NCBI RefSeq assembly: GCF_002797715.1
Contig: NZ_PGFF01000001.1
Coordinates: 620,001-684,000 of the forward strand
Source: Diaminobutyricimonas aerilata
GTDB taxonomy: Bacteria; Actinomycetota; Actinomycetes; Actinomycetales; Microbacteriaceae
Length of the DNA: 64,000 nt
Direction of reading: 5' to 3'
Under the pieces are notes generated by a model, which was not told the DNA's origin, made no database searches, and saw only the letters and a list, made by a program, of their open reading frames with translations. The position numbers and the translations under genes were made by a program. Numbering within the stretch: position 1 is the stretch's first letter; each line of letters starts with the position of its first letter. Of the stretch, positions 44,911 through 53,147 are shown piece by piece.

Positions 44911-46113
44911 GTGTCACTGGGTCTGCCCGCGCACCTGGCGCCCTACAGCTTGAGCCGCGCCGTCGCGCGGTGCTGCCACGCCGCGGCGGGCGTGCACCTC
45001 TTCGCCGCGGTGCTCGCCGTGACCGCCGTGCAGGTCGCGGAGCCGGCGTTGCTGCTCTGGCCCGCCCTCTTCGCCGTGCTCCCGATGCTCGTGCTCCTGC
45101 GACGGCTGAGCCGCCAGCGCACGCTGTTCAACCTCGTCGCCTATCTCGCGGTGGGTGCCGCGTGCACGTTCTGGTACGCGCTCGTGTTCCTCTCGCAACG
45201 CAACGCCCTGTCGACGGCCGACGCCTACGTGGTGGACTTCCTCGCCGTCGCCCTCGTGCTGGCGGGAGGAGCCGGGCCTCGGCCGCTGTATGCCTTGCTC
45301 GGCAGCACCCTCGGCCTCGCCCTGGGGCAGGCCACGACCGCGCTCGCGGCGGCGCAGGCGGGCCTGCCGCAGCCCCTGGATCCGGCCCCGTTCATCTGTT
45401 ACGTGCTCATGGCGACGACGCTCGTGAGCCTCATCGTCACGGGACAGGGGAACCGTGCGGTGAGCCCCAACCTGCACCGCGCGGAGCGTGATGAGCGGAT
45501 CTCGCGGGTGCGCTACGACATGGAGGTCAAAGCCGCCGCCCTCATGCACGACACCGTGCTCAATCACCTCGGCGCGGTCGCCGCGGCCGCGCCCGGCCCG
45601 CTCATCGACGGGCTCCGCGACCAGGTCGAGCGGGATCTGCAGACCCTCGTCGGTGAGGAATGGCTCCGCGAGGAGGCGGTCGTGCCGGCGACCCGGGGTT
45701 CACGCCGCGGCCCGCTCGACGCCGCCATTGCGGAGGGGCGGCGACTGGGACTCGACGTGCGCTTCAGCGGAGATCCCACCGTGCTCGAGCGGCTCGATTC
45801 GGAACGGGCGACGGCACTCGGCCTCGCGGTCTCGCAGTGCCTCGTGAACGTCGCGAAGCACGCGGGCACCGATGTCGCCGAGGTCGTCGTCTACGACTCG
45901 GACACCGACGTCACGGCGATGGTCGTCGACGGGGGCCGCGGTTTCGTGCCGGAGTCGACGGCGGCCGATCGCCTCGGGCTGCGGCACTCGGTGCGCGGAC
46001 GCGTGCAGGCGGTCGGCGGCACCGTCGAGGTGTGGTCGACTCCCGGCCGTGGCACATCGGTGCTCATCACCATCCCGGCGACCCGCGCGCGCACGGCGGA
46101 GGTGCGCCGGTGA
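44911..46113 (+). CDS. Sensor histidine kinase, NarL-partner type
   Basis: A 400-residue membrane kinase. Five or so N-terminal helices (residues 25-180) form the sensor, followed by a dimerisation helix with the likely phospho-accepting His213 (ALMHDTVLNHLGA) and an HATPase_c domain: N box LVNVAKHA, G1 VVDGGRGFVP, then GRGTSVLITIP. The GTG at 44911 has an AAGGGGA site. A CATAAT (44878-44883) may be its -10. It overlaps the next gene (GTGA) and is in one unit with a response regulator at 47287. Confidence 0.85.
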   Translation: MSLGLPAHLAPYSLSRAVARCCHAAAGVHLFAAVLAVTAVQVAEPALLLWPALFAVLPMLVLLRRLSRQRTLFNLVAYLAVGAACTFWYALVFLSQRNALSTADAYVVDFLAVALVLAGGAGPRPLYALLGSTLGLALGQATTALAAAQAGLPQPLDPAPFICYVLMATTLVSLIVTGQGNRAVSPNLHRAERDERISRVRYDMEVKAAALMHDTVLNHLGAVAAAAPGPLIDGLRDQVERDLQTLVGEEWLREEAVVPATRGSRRGPLDAAIAEGRRLGLDVRFSGDPTVLERLDSERATALGLAVSQCLVNVAKHAGTDVAEVVVYDSDTDVTAMVVDGGRGFVPESTAADRLGLRHSVRGRVQAVGGTVEVWSTPGRGTSVLITIPATRARTAEVRR

Positions 46114-47297
46114 CCGGCCGCGAACGCACGAGCCAGCAGCTGGATCCGCTCGGCGGACTCGGTGCGCGTCCGGCCACCCGCATCGTGCTCCTCAACGGGC
46201 TCGCATACGGTCTGTTCCGCACGGTCGAGCGGTGGGACAGTCTCGACCTGCCGATGGTCGGCATCGCCGCGCTGCTCACACTCGGCATCGCGACGGTGCT
46301 GCTCGATGTCGTCAGCAGCCCGCGTCGGGCGCCGATGCTGAAGTCGCACTTCGTCGCCGTCGCGCTTCTCGGGCTGACATCCCTCGTGCTGAGTCTCATG
46401 TCGATGTGGCACGGCCGGGAGCCGGTGCTCGACGACTGGGCGCCGGTCACGCTCGGGGCACTCCTCATCGCGGCGTCCCCCTACCGTCCGGCGCGGGAGC
46501 TGCTCGGCGCGACGATCCTGCTCACGCTCGCCGTCGGTTTCATCGCGTTGCTGCAGGCCGCGCCGGCCGACAGCGCGCCCGAGACGATCCAGATCATCGT
46601 GACCGCCGTGCCCGTGCTCGCCCTCGGTCTCGGGGGAGCCGCCTTCGCCGACTCGTCGGTGCGCTCGATCGAGCACTGGCAGGGCAGAGCGGATGCCGCG
46701 ACGCGCGACCTCACCCGCTCGATGTACGACGGCCTCGCGCGGTCGGTGCAACAGGACCGGGTGACGATCCTCAACCGCGACGTCGTGCCGTTCTTCACCA
46801 GCCTGCTCGAGCGGGGCGAGATCACGCCGGCCGATGCCGAGCGCGCACGCCGGATCTCCGACTCCATCCGGCGGGTGATGGTCGCGGAGGTCGACCGGTC
46901 GTGGCTCGACCACGCGATCGACGACCTCGGGCGGGTGTCCGGCCGCGAGTCGCTCGGTGCCGAATCGGTCGACGATGGCGAGCGGCTCGCCCCACTCATG
47001 TCGAGCGACCAGCGCGCCGCCGTCCGCGCCCTCCTCGGCGAGCTCGTCGGTCTGACCGGCTTCGACCCCGACGGATTCTCCGTACGTCTCGCGTCCGTGT
47101 CCGGGGATCCGGTTGGTCGGCCGGAGTCCGCGGCGCGCAGCGTGCAGGTGACGATGCGGGCCCTCGTCACCGCGGGCGCTCCGGAGCTCAAGCGTCGCCT
47201 CGAGCCGTACCGCGCGGTGCTGCGCGTGCTCTTCCATGACACCGCGATCGACGTGCTGCCCCCCGTTGTGACCCTAAAATTCCGCTATGACCTCTAG
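46110..47297 (+). CDS. Kinase-like membrane protein lacking an ATPase domain
   Basis: A 395-residue protein with six or so membrane helices in its first 200 residues and a cytosolic part (HWQGRADAATRDLTRSMYDGLARSVQQDRVTILNRDVVPFFTSLLERGEI) that resembles a sensor-kinase dimerisation region. The expected His is replaced (MYDGLAR), and no N or G box is visible, so it probably cannot bind ATP. It sits between a true kinase and its regulator with overlaps at both ends and may be a non-catalytic partner that tunes the kinase. Family not recognised. Confidence 0.7.
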   Translation: MTGRERTSQQLDPLGGLGARPATRIVLLNGLAYGLFRTVERWDSLDLPMVGIAALLTLGIATVLLDVVSSPRRAPMLKSHFVAVALLGLTSLVLSLMSMWHGREPVLDDWAPVTLGALLIAASPYRPARELLGATILLTLAVGFIALLQAAPADSAPETIQIIVTAVPVLALGLGGAAFADSSVRSIEHWQGRADAATRDLTRSMYDGLARSVQQDRVTILNRDVVPFFTSLLERGEITPADAERARRISDSIRRVMVAEVDRSWLDHAIDDLGRVSGRESLGAESVDDGERLAPLMSSDQRAAVRALLGELVGLTGFDPDGFSVRLASVSGDPVGRPESAARSVQVTMRALVTAGAPELKRRLEPYRAVLRVLFHDTAIDVLPPVVTLKFRYDL

Positions 47298-47970
47298 CGC
47301 GGCGCCGCCGCCGGCCGTCCCGTACACGGGACCGCGGGTGCGCCTCGCAATCCTCGACGATCACGAGGTGCTGCTCGACAGCCTCAGCACCTGGGTGGGG
47401 GCCAACGCGCCCGACTTCGACGTCGTGCTGAGCGCCCGCACCTGGGTCGAGATGGTGCACAGTGCCAACTTCCCGACCGATCTGGTCTTCCTCGACTTCC
47501 AGTTGAAGGAGCCGGTGTCGATCGAGGCGCGCGTGCGCACCTGCCGCGCCGCCGGCGCCAAGGTCGTCGTGCTCAGCGGACTCGACACGCAGGAGGCCCG
47601 TGAGCGAGCCCTCGCCGCCGGCGCCGCGGCGTTCCTCAGCAAATCCCTGCCGCTGCGCGACGTGATGGACGCGGCCCGCGATGTGATGGGCCTCGGCCGT
47701 CGCGGTGAGCTGCAGCGGGACTGGCGGCCCCTGCCCGTCGGCGCCGCGAACGTCGATCGCCCGAAGCTCAGCCCGGGCGAGACGGAGGCGCTCGGCCTCT
47801 ACGCGAACGGGCTCAGCACCTCTGAGGTCGCCGAGCGGATGAACGTGCAGTACGAGACCGCGAAGACCTACCTGCGGCGCGTCCGCGAGAAGTACGCCCG
47901 GGTGAACCGCCCGGCGAGCAAGAAGGCGGACCTCATCCGCCGTGCAGCAGAAGACGGGTACCTCGAGTAA
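47287..47970 (+). CDS. Response regulator, NarL/FixJ family
   Basis: A 227-residue regulator. The receiver domain has the acidic pair LDDHE, phospho-acceptor D70 (VFLDFQ), VVVLSG and the conserved Lys in FLSKSLP. The LuxR-type HTH is LSPGETEALGLYANGLSTSEVAERMNVQYETAKTYLRRVREKYA. The ATG at 47287 overlaps the previous gene by 11 bp. Its stop overlaps the tdk start (TAATG). Target genes are unknown. Confidence 0.9.
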   Translation: MTSSAAPPPAVPYTGPRVRLAILDDHEVLLDSLSTWVGANAPDFDVVLSARTWVEMVHSANFPTDLVFLDFQLKEPVSIEARVRTCRAAGAKVVVLSGLDTQEARERALAAGAAAFLSKSLPLRDVMDAARDVMGLGRRGELQRDWRPLPVGAANVDRPKLSPGETEALGLYANGLSTSEVAERMNVQYETAKTYLRRVREKYARVNRPASKKADLIRRAAEDGYLE

Positions 47971-48650
47971 TGGCGAAGCTCTATTTCCGATACGGCGCGA
48001 TGAACAGCGGCAAGAGCACGGCGCTGCTGCAGGCCGCCTACAACTACGAGGAGCGCGGGCAGCGGGTGCTGCTCGCGAAGCCCGCGATCGACTCGAAGGG
48101 CGAGGCGAGCATCCTCTCGCGACTCGGCGTCGCCCGGCCCGTCGACTTCACGATCGACGCGAGCGACGACGTCTACGCCCTCTTCGAGCGTGAGCGCGCG
48201 AAGCTCCGCGCGCGCACGGGTGACGACGTGAGCTGCCTGCTCATCGACGAGGTGCAGTTCCTCAGCGAGGGGCAGGTGGACGACCTGCTGCGCATCGCGA
48301 TCCAGGAGGGGGTGCCGGTGCTCGCCTACGGCATCCGCACCGACTTCCAGACCGTCGCCTTCCCGGGCAGCCGCCGCCTGCTCGAGATCGCCCACTCGCT
48401 CGAAGAGCTCAAGACGATCTGCCGCTGCGGCCGGAAGGCGGTCTTCAACGCCCGCAAGATCGACGGCCGCTTCGTGTTCGACGGCGACCAGGTCGCGATC
48501 GACACGACCGGAGCCGCGGTCGGCGAGGTGACCTACGAGTCGCTGTGCGGCGCGTGCTACCTCGAGGAGTCCGGCGGCGTGCTCAACAGCGGGTACAAGC
48601 CGAAGGTCGAGTTCAGCTACGGATCTGGCCCGGACCCGGACTTCAGCTGA
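47970..48650 (+). CDS. tdk: Thymidine kinase
   Basis: A 226-residue type II thymidine kinase for deoxythymidine salvage. The P-loop is FRYGAMNSGKSTALLQ, Walker B LLIDEVQFLSE, the lasso GIRTDFQTVAFPGSRRLLEIA, and the structural zinc cysteines are CRCG and CGAC. Its start overlaps the stop of the response regulator, so it is co-expressed with the two-component system, an unusual pairing. A strong terminator follows. Confidence 0.94.
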   Translation: MAKLYFRYGAMNSGKSTALLQAAYNYEERGQRVLLAKPAIDSKGEASILSRLGVARPVDFTIDASDDVYALFERERAKLRARTGDDVSCLLIDEVQFLSEGQVDDLLRIAIQEGVPVLAYGIRTDFQTVAFPGSRRLLEIAHSLEELKTICRCGRKAVFNARKIDGRFVFDGDQVAIDTTGAAVGEVTYESLCGACYLEESGGVLNSGYKPKVEFSYGSGPDPDFS

Positions 48651-48670
48651 ACCTGCCCCGGAATGCGAAG

Positions 48671-48703
48671 AACCCCGCTCGATGATCGAGCGGGGTTCCT
48701 TCA
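48671..48703. terminator. Bidirectional terminator between tdk and tRNA-Pro
   Basis: AACCCCGCTCGA (48671-48682) and its exact complement (48686-48697) form a 12-bp stem with a 3-nt loop, followed by CCTTC. Placed between converging genes, it can serve both strands. Confidence 0.85.
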
Positions 48704-48707
48704 TCTG

Positions 48708-48781
<74 letters not shown>

Positions 48782-48864
48782 ATGAAGCGACCCGGAACGG
48801 GCCTCGTCAAGGATAGCCGATTTCCGGCGACGCGCCGGACGGCATCCCAGTGGGCTTGACGGGG

Positions 48865-49821
48865 TCAGCCCGCCGCGGTCAGAGTCAGCACCACGGCCTC
48901 CGGGGGGCATCCGAAACGCACGGGCGCGTAGATGGACGTGCCGAGGCCCGCGGACACCTCGAGGAAGGACGAGCGGCCGGAGTGGCGCCAGGTCGACAGC
49001 CCCTGCGCCTGCTCCCGCGGCACGTCGCAATTGGTGACGATCGCGGGGCGTCCGGGCACGCGCACCTGCCCGCCGTGGGTGTGTCCGGCGAAGATGATGT
49101 CCGCGCCGTGGGTGACGAGCGAGTCGAGCACACGGCGGTACGGGGCGTGCGTCGCCGCGATCGTGACCGGCTCCACCCCGCTCGACGAGTCGGACCAGGT
49201 GACGTTCTCGCGCATCTCGTCGACCGCGGCGGTCACTTTGCCGAGGCGGTCCCAACCGCGGTGCGCGTCGCCGGTGCCGAAGAACTCGAGCCGGGAGCCG
49301 CGCAGCTCGATGGCGCGCGCGGCGTTGTTCAGGTCGAGCCAGCCGAGCCGCTGGAAGAACCGGTCGAGCGCCGCCGTGTCGAGGTCCGGCTCCTCCGGAC
49401 CGTGCGCTCCGGACGGGGCGACGAGGTACTTCAGCGGGTTCTTGAAGGTCGGACCGTAGAAGTCGTTCGAGCCGTGCACGAAGACACCGGGGATGCCGTC
49501 GAAGCCGGCGAGGGCGCGCTCGACCCCGACGAGGCCGTCGGCGTGGCCGAGGTTGTCGCCGGTGTTGACGATGAGGTCAGGCTCATATCGGATGAGCGAC
49601 GCGACCCAGTCCTGCTTCTCCGTCTGCCACGGGGCCATGTGCAGGTCGCTGATGTGCAGCACGGTGATCGGCCGCGCACCGGGGCGCAGGATCGGGACGA
49701 CCTCCTGCCGCACCTGGAACGCGTTCCGCTCGACGAACGCCCCGTAGGCGAGCGCTCCGACGCCGACCGCGGCCGCCGCCCCGAGGGCGGAGGCCGCGGA
49801 GCGGCCTACGGGAGGCGTCAA
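48865..49821 (-). CDS. Membrane-anchored metallophosphoesterase
   Basis: A 318-residue calcineurin-like phosphoesterase. The metal motifs are ISDLHMAPW, NTGDNLGH, HGSNDFYG, ATHAPYRR and FAGHTHGGQVRVPG, all in order. A single N-terminal helix (SAASALGAAAAVGVGALAYGAF) anchors it, with the enzyme probably outside. It resembles Rv3683/YkuE-type proteins that follow PBP genes in actinobacteria. The TTG start overlaps the PBP stop (TTGA), so it is translationally coupled to cell-wall synthesis; the substrate is unknown. Confidence 0.88.
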   Translation of the reverse strand: MTPPVGRSAASALGAAAAVGVGALAYGAFVERNAFQVRQEVVPILRPGARPITVLHISDLHMAPWQTEKQDWVASLIRYEPDLIVNTGDNLGHADGLVGVERALAGFDGIPGVFVHGSNDFYGPTFKNPLKYLVAPSGAHGPEEPDLDTAALDRFFQRLGWLDLNNAARAIELRGSRLEFFGTGDAHRGWDRLGKVTAAVDEMRENVTWSDSSSGVEPVTIAATHAPYRRVLDSLVTHGADIIFAGHTHGGQVRVPGRPAIVTNCDVPREQAQGLSTWRHSGRSSFLEVSAGLGTSIYAPVRFGCPPEAVVLTLTAAG

Positions 49822-52340
49822 CAGTTCGGCTTTCCGACGCCGAGCACGAGCGGGGTGTCCTTGCTCACGGGCGTACCGGGGGCGGGATTGACCGACACCA
49901 CACGTTCGTGCGGCTCCTGCACGACGCACGCCTCGCTGATGTTCGTGAACCCGGATGCCTCGAGGGCGGTGCGCGCTGATCTCGGGCTCGGGTTGCCGGA
50001 CACCACATCCGGCACCTTCACCTGGGCCCCGTTCGAGATCGACACGCGGATCGTCGTGCCGGCGGAGACGCCCGTGCCGGGGGCCGGATCGGTCGCCGCG
50101 ACGGTGCCCGCGGGCTGGTCGGAGTCGATCTCGCCCGCGAGCTCGAACGCGAGGTCCGCGGCTTCGATGGCCCGCTGCGCCGCCTCGGGCGAGAGTCCGA
50201 GGAGCCCGTCCGGCACCGTGATCGAGTTGCCGGTCATGAGGCGCTGCGGAGGCTTCGGCAGCGCGTCGCCACCGTACACGTCGTTGATCGCCGCGAGGAT
50301 GGGTCGGGCGACCTGGTGACGGGTCTGCGCGTACCCGAACCGGGTGGTCGGTGTCTGACCCTTGATGTTGCCGACCCAGGTCGCCGTCGTGACCTTCGTC
50401 GACGACCCCATTACCCACGTCTGGTGGAACTTCGTCGTGGATCCGGTCTTGCCGAACATCGGCGTCCCGTCATTCGGGTCGGCACCGTATCCGTTGAATG
50501 CGCGCTCCATGGCGTACATGCCGGCGGCGGCCACCTCGGCGTCGATCTCGCTCGGGCGGCACTGCAACGGCTGCTCGCCGAGCTCTTCTCCCGCAGGGGA
50601 GACGATGCGGGTGATCGCGCGCGGCGCACAGTACGTGCCGTTGTTCGCAATGGTGGCGTACGCCGCCGCCATGGTCAGCGGTGCGACATTGTCGTTGCCG
50701 AGACCGAGCATGAACGACGGGACCTCGTCATGGATCGGATCGCCGTTGGCCGAGTGGATGCCGAGGCTGTTGCCGATCTTCGAGATGTCGCACATGTCGA
50801 GTTTGAGCGCCATCTCGATGAACGCGTTGTTGACCGAGTCGATCGTCGCGTTGAGGACCGACATGCGGCCCGTGCCGCTGTCGTTCTTGATGTCCCACGG
50901 AGCGCCGCCGTAGCCGCCGTTGCACGAATTCGTGAACGCGGACTGCTGACGCAGCTTGCGGGTGCCGTCGACGACCTCGTTGAGGCCGTGGCCCGCCTTG
51001 AGCCACGCCAACAGGGTCAGCGGCTTGAAGGTCGATCCCGTCTGGAATCCGCCGGATCCGCCGTAGTCGAAATCGGTGTTGAAGTTCACCGAACTCCGGG
51101 TCGGGTCGGTCTCCGCTGCGGGCGTGTTGTCGTAGATCTTGTTCTCGGCCATCGTGACGATCCACCCTGTGCCGACCTCCATCGACGTCGAGGCGGCACC
51201 CAGCGGCATCCGCGTCTCGGTGTTGGGGGCACGACGCTGCACCGTGTCCTGCGCCACGGTCTGCAGGTCGAGGTTCAGGGAGGTGTAGATGTCGTAGCCG
51301 CCTAAACGGAGGTTCTGGTCACGCTCCGCGCCGACCTCGCCCAGCATGGACAGCGACGGATCGAGCTTCAGCACGCGTTGCACGTAGTCACACCAGAACT
51401 TCGCGTAGTCGTGCGCGTAGAGGCACCCGCTCTTCGGGTCGTTCACGACCACGGTGGTCGCGTCGACCGGCGTTGCGATCGCGGCGTCGTACTCCTCCTG
51501 GGTGATCTTCTCGTCCTCGAGCATGCGGGTGAGGATCTGATCGCGGCGCTGCTGGTTGGCCGGGTAGTTCTCGGGCACGGCAAGGTTGCGGGCGCCGGGC
51601 TCCTGCACGATGCCGATGAGGCTCGCGGCCTGCGCGATGGTGAGGTTGGCCGCCGTGGTGTTGTAGTACCGCTGCGCTGCGGCCTCGATGCCGTAGGTGG
51701 TGCCGCCGAAGCCGGCGATGTTGAGGTACGCGAGCAGGATCTCGTCCTTCGAGTACTTCTTCTCCATCTGGATCGCGAGGCGCATCTCGCGGAGCTTGCG
51801 GTCGAACGACTGCTCCTGGGCGGCCTCGATGCAGTCGCCCATCGTCTGCTCTTCGGAGTCGCCGTCCTGGTAGCACTGTTGGATGAAGATGTTCTTCACC
51901 AGCTGCATCGTCAGGGTCGACGCGCCGCTCTCGATCCCGCCGGAGCTCAGGTTGCCGATCGCGGCACGCACGACCGACTGCACGTCGACGCCGCCGTGCT
52001 CGTAGAAGCGGCGGTCTTCACCGCTCGTGAGCGCGTCCTTGGCGTACTGGGACACCTGGTCCCAGCCGACCTGTTCGCGGTTCTGGTCGAAGATCGTCGC
52101 GATCTGCACGTCCTGACCGCCCTGCTTGGCGAAGATGCGCGTGCGCTCGCCCTGCTGGCCGATCTCGATGTAGCTCGGGAGGTCTTCGAACACCTTGATC
52201 GAGGTGCTCGCGGTGAGGCCGGTGACGGCGAGCGCGGGGGTGACCATGACGGTCACGAGGAGTCCAGCGAGAACGCTGAAACCAAGCATGCCGACGATGG
52301 CCCCGAGCACACCGCTAGCCTTGGATTTTTGGGCAGACAT
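49818..52340 (-). CDS. Class A penicillin-binding protein with PASTA domains (PonA2-like)
   Basis: An 840-residue bifunctional peptidoglycan synthase. One N-terminal helix (residues 12-40) anchors it. The glycosyltransferase domain has EDRRFYEHGGVD (E108) and ESGASTLTMQLVKN; the transpeptidase has STFK near residue 435, SVN (TIDSVNNAF) and KTG (MFGKTGST) near residue 631. Two C-terminal PASTA domains (VPDGLLGLSPEAAQRAIE; VPDVVSGNPSPRSARTALE) probably bind muropeptides. The ATG at 52340 has a -10 TACCCT (52348-52353, minus strand) 7 nt upstream, so the message is likely leaderless. An upstream extension would cover the divergent promoter. Confidence 0.94.
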   Translation of the reverse strand: MSAQKSKASGVLGAIVGMLGFSVLAGLLVTVMVTPALAVTGLTASTSIKVFEDLPSYIEIGQQGERTRIFAKQGGQDVQIATIFDQNREQVGWDQVSQYAKDALTSGEDRRFYEHGGVDVQSVVRAAIGNLSSGGIESGASTLTMQLVKNIFIQQCYQDGDSEEQTMGDCIEAAQEQSFDRKLREMRLAIQMEKKYSKDEILLAYLNIAGFGGTTYGIEAAAQRYYNTTAANLTIAQAASLIGIVQEPGARNLAVPENYPANQQRRDQILTRMLEDEKITQEEYDAAIATPVDATTVVVNDPKSGCLYAHDYAKFWCDYVQRVLKLDPSLSMLGEVGAERDQNLRLGGYDIYTSLNLDLQTVAQDTVQRRAPNTETRMPLGAASTSMEVGTGWIVTMAENKIYDNTPAAETDPTRSSVNFNTDFDYGGSGGFQTGSTFKPLTLLAWLKAGHGLNEVVDGTRKLRQQSAFTNSCNGGYGGAPWDIKNDSGTGRMSVLNATIDSVNNAFIEMALKLDMCDISKIGNSLGIHSANGDPIHDEVPSFMLGLGNDNVAPLTMAAAYATIANNGTYCAPRAITRIVSPAGEELGEQPLQCRPSEIDAEVAAAGMYAMERAFNGYGADPNDGTPMFGKTGSTTKFHQTWVMGSSTKVTTATWVGNIKGQTPTTRFGYAQTRHQVARPILAAINDVYGGDALPKPPQRLMTGNSITVPDGLLGLSPEAAQRAIEAADLAFELAGEIDSDQPAGTVAATDPAPGTGVSAGTTIRVSISNGAQVKVPDVVSGNPSPRSARTALEASGFTNISEACVVQEPHERVVSVNPAPGTPVSKDTPLVLGVGKPNC

Positions 52341-52392
52341 ACCATCAAGGGTACGCGATGGCGTGCCGAGACAACCTGGACAGGAGCCCCGC

Positions 52393-52551
52393 ATGCGTAG
52401 CTGGGAGTATCTGACGACTCCGCTGATCGTGCACAACACGACGGCGATCCTGAACAACTGGGGCTCGCAGGGGTGGGAACTCGTGCAGGTCGTTCAGGGC
52501 CCCGAGGGCGGCCTCGTGGCCTACCTCAAGCGCGAGAAGGCCGACGCGTGA
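52393..52551 (+). CDS. DUF4177-like small protein
   Basis: A 52-residue protein (MRSWEYLTTPLIVHNTTAIL, then NNWGSQGWELVQVVQGPEGG). WEYxxxPL and the GWELVQV core are the pattern of the DUF4177/Rv3678A-type proteins that stand next to RidA in actinobacteria. An ACAGGAG site precedes the ATG. Its stop overlaps the next start (GTGA). Function unknown. Confidence 0.85.
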   Translation: MRSWEYLTTPLIVHNTTAILNNWGSQGWELVQVVQGPEGGLVAYLKREKADA

Positions 52552-53009
52552 GCGCCGTCGAGGCCCGGCTCGCCGAGCTCGGCATCACGCTCCCCGCCGT
52601 CGCGACGCCCGCGGGCGCGTACATCCCCGCCCTCCAGACGGGGAACCTCGTCTTCACGGCGGGGCAGATCCCGTTCGTCGACGGCGCCCTGCCGCTGACC
52701 GGCAAGGTCGGGGCCGAGGTCACGCCCGAGAAGGCGAAGGACCTCGCCCGCGTCGCGGCCCTCAACGCGCTCGCCGCCGTCGAAAGTGTCATCGGCTCGC
52801 TCGACCGGGTCACGCGGATCGTGAAGCTCGTCGGGTTCGTCTCCTCCGCGCCCGACTTCACCGGACAGCCCGGCGTCATCAACGGCGCCTCGGATGTGCT
52901 CGGCGAGATCTTCGGTGACGCCGGGCGTCACGCCCGCAGCGCGGTCGGCGTCGCGGTGCTGCCGCTCGACGCACCCGTCGAGGTGGAACTCATCGTCGAA
53001 TTCGCCTAG
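52548..53009 (+). CDS. RidA/YjgF-family protein
   Basis: A 153-residue member of the Rid family, enamine/imine deaminases that clear reactive intermediates. Family elements are LVFTAGQIPFVDG, AKDLARVAALNALAAVESVIGSLDRVTRIVKL and HARSAVGVAVLPLDAPVEVELIVEF, with the catalytic-position Arg in ARSAVGV. It is of the slightly longer actinobacterial type (Rv3678c-like). Translationally coupled to the DUF4177-like gene. Confidence 0.9.
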   Translation: MSAVEARLAELGITLPAVATPAGAYIPALQTGNLVFTAGQIPFVDGALPLTGKVGAEVTPEKAKDLARVAALNALAAVESVIGSLDRVTRIVKLVGFVSSAPDFTGQPGVINGASDVLGEIFGDAGRHARSAVGVAVLPLDAPVEVELIVEFA

Positions 53010-53024
53010 CCGCTGCGGGCGGGA

Positions 53025-53141
53025 GATCTCGATACGCTCCTTCGTCGCTACTCGATCAGCGGTGCTCCGACCGGTCCGCCGCATCGCGGCGGGCGGACCC
53101 GCTGGTCGAGTAGGCGCGGCGAAGCCCGCCGTATCGAGACC
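53025..53141. repeat. Inverted pair of dispersed repeat elements between ridA and acs
   Basis: A 35-bp element at 53025-53059 (minus orientation, CTGATCGAGTAGCGACGAAG...) and a 40-bp element at 53102-53141 (plus, CTGGTCGAGTAGGCGCGGCG...) share both ends: CTGRTCGAGTAG and GTATCGAGAYC. Facing each other between converging genes, they can fold into a large hairpin and may end transcription from both sides. No gene lies in 53010-53147. Confidence 0.75.
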
Positions 53142-53147
53142 CTCCGC

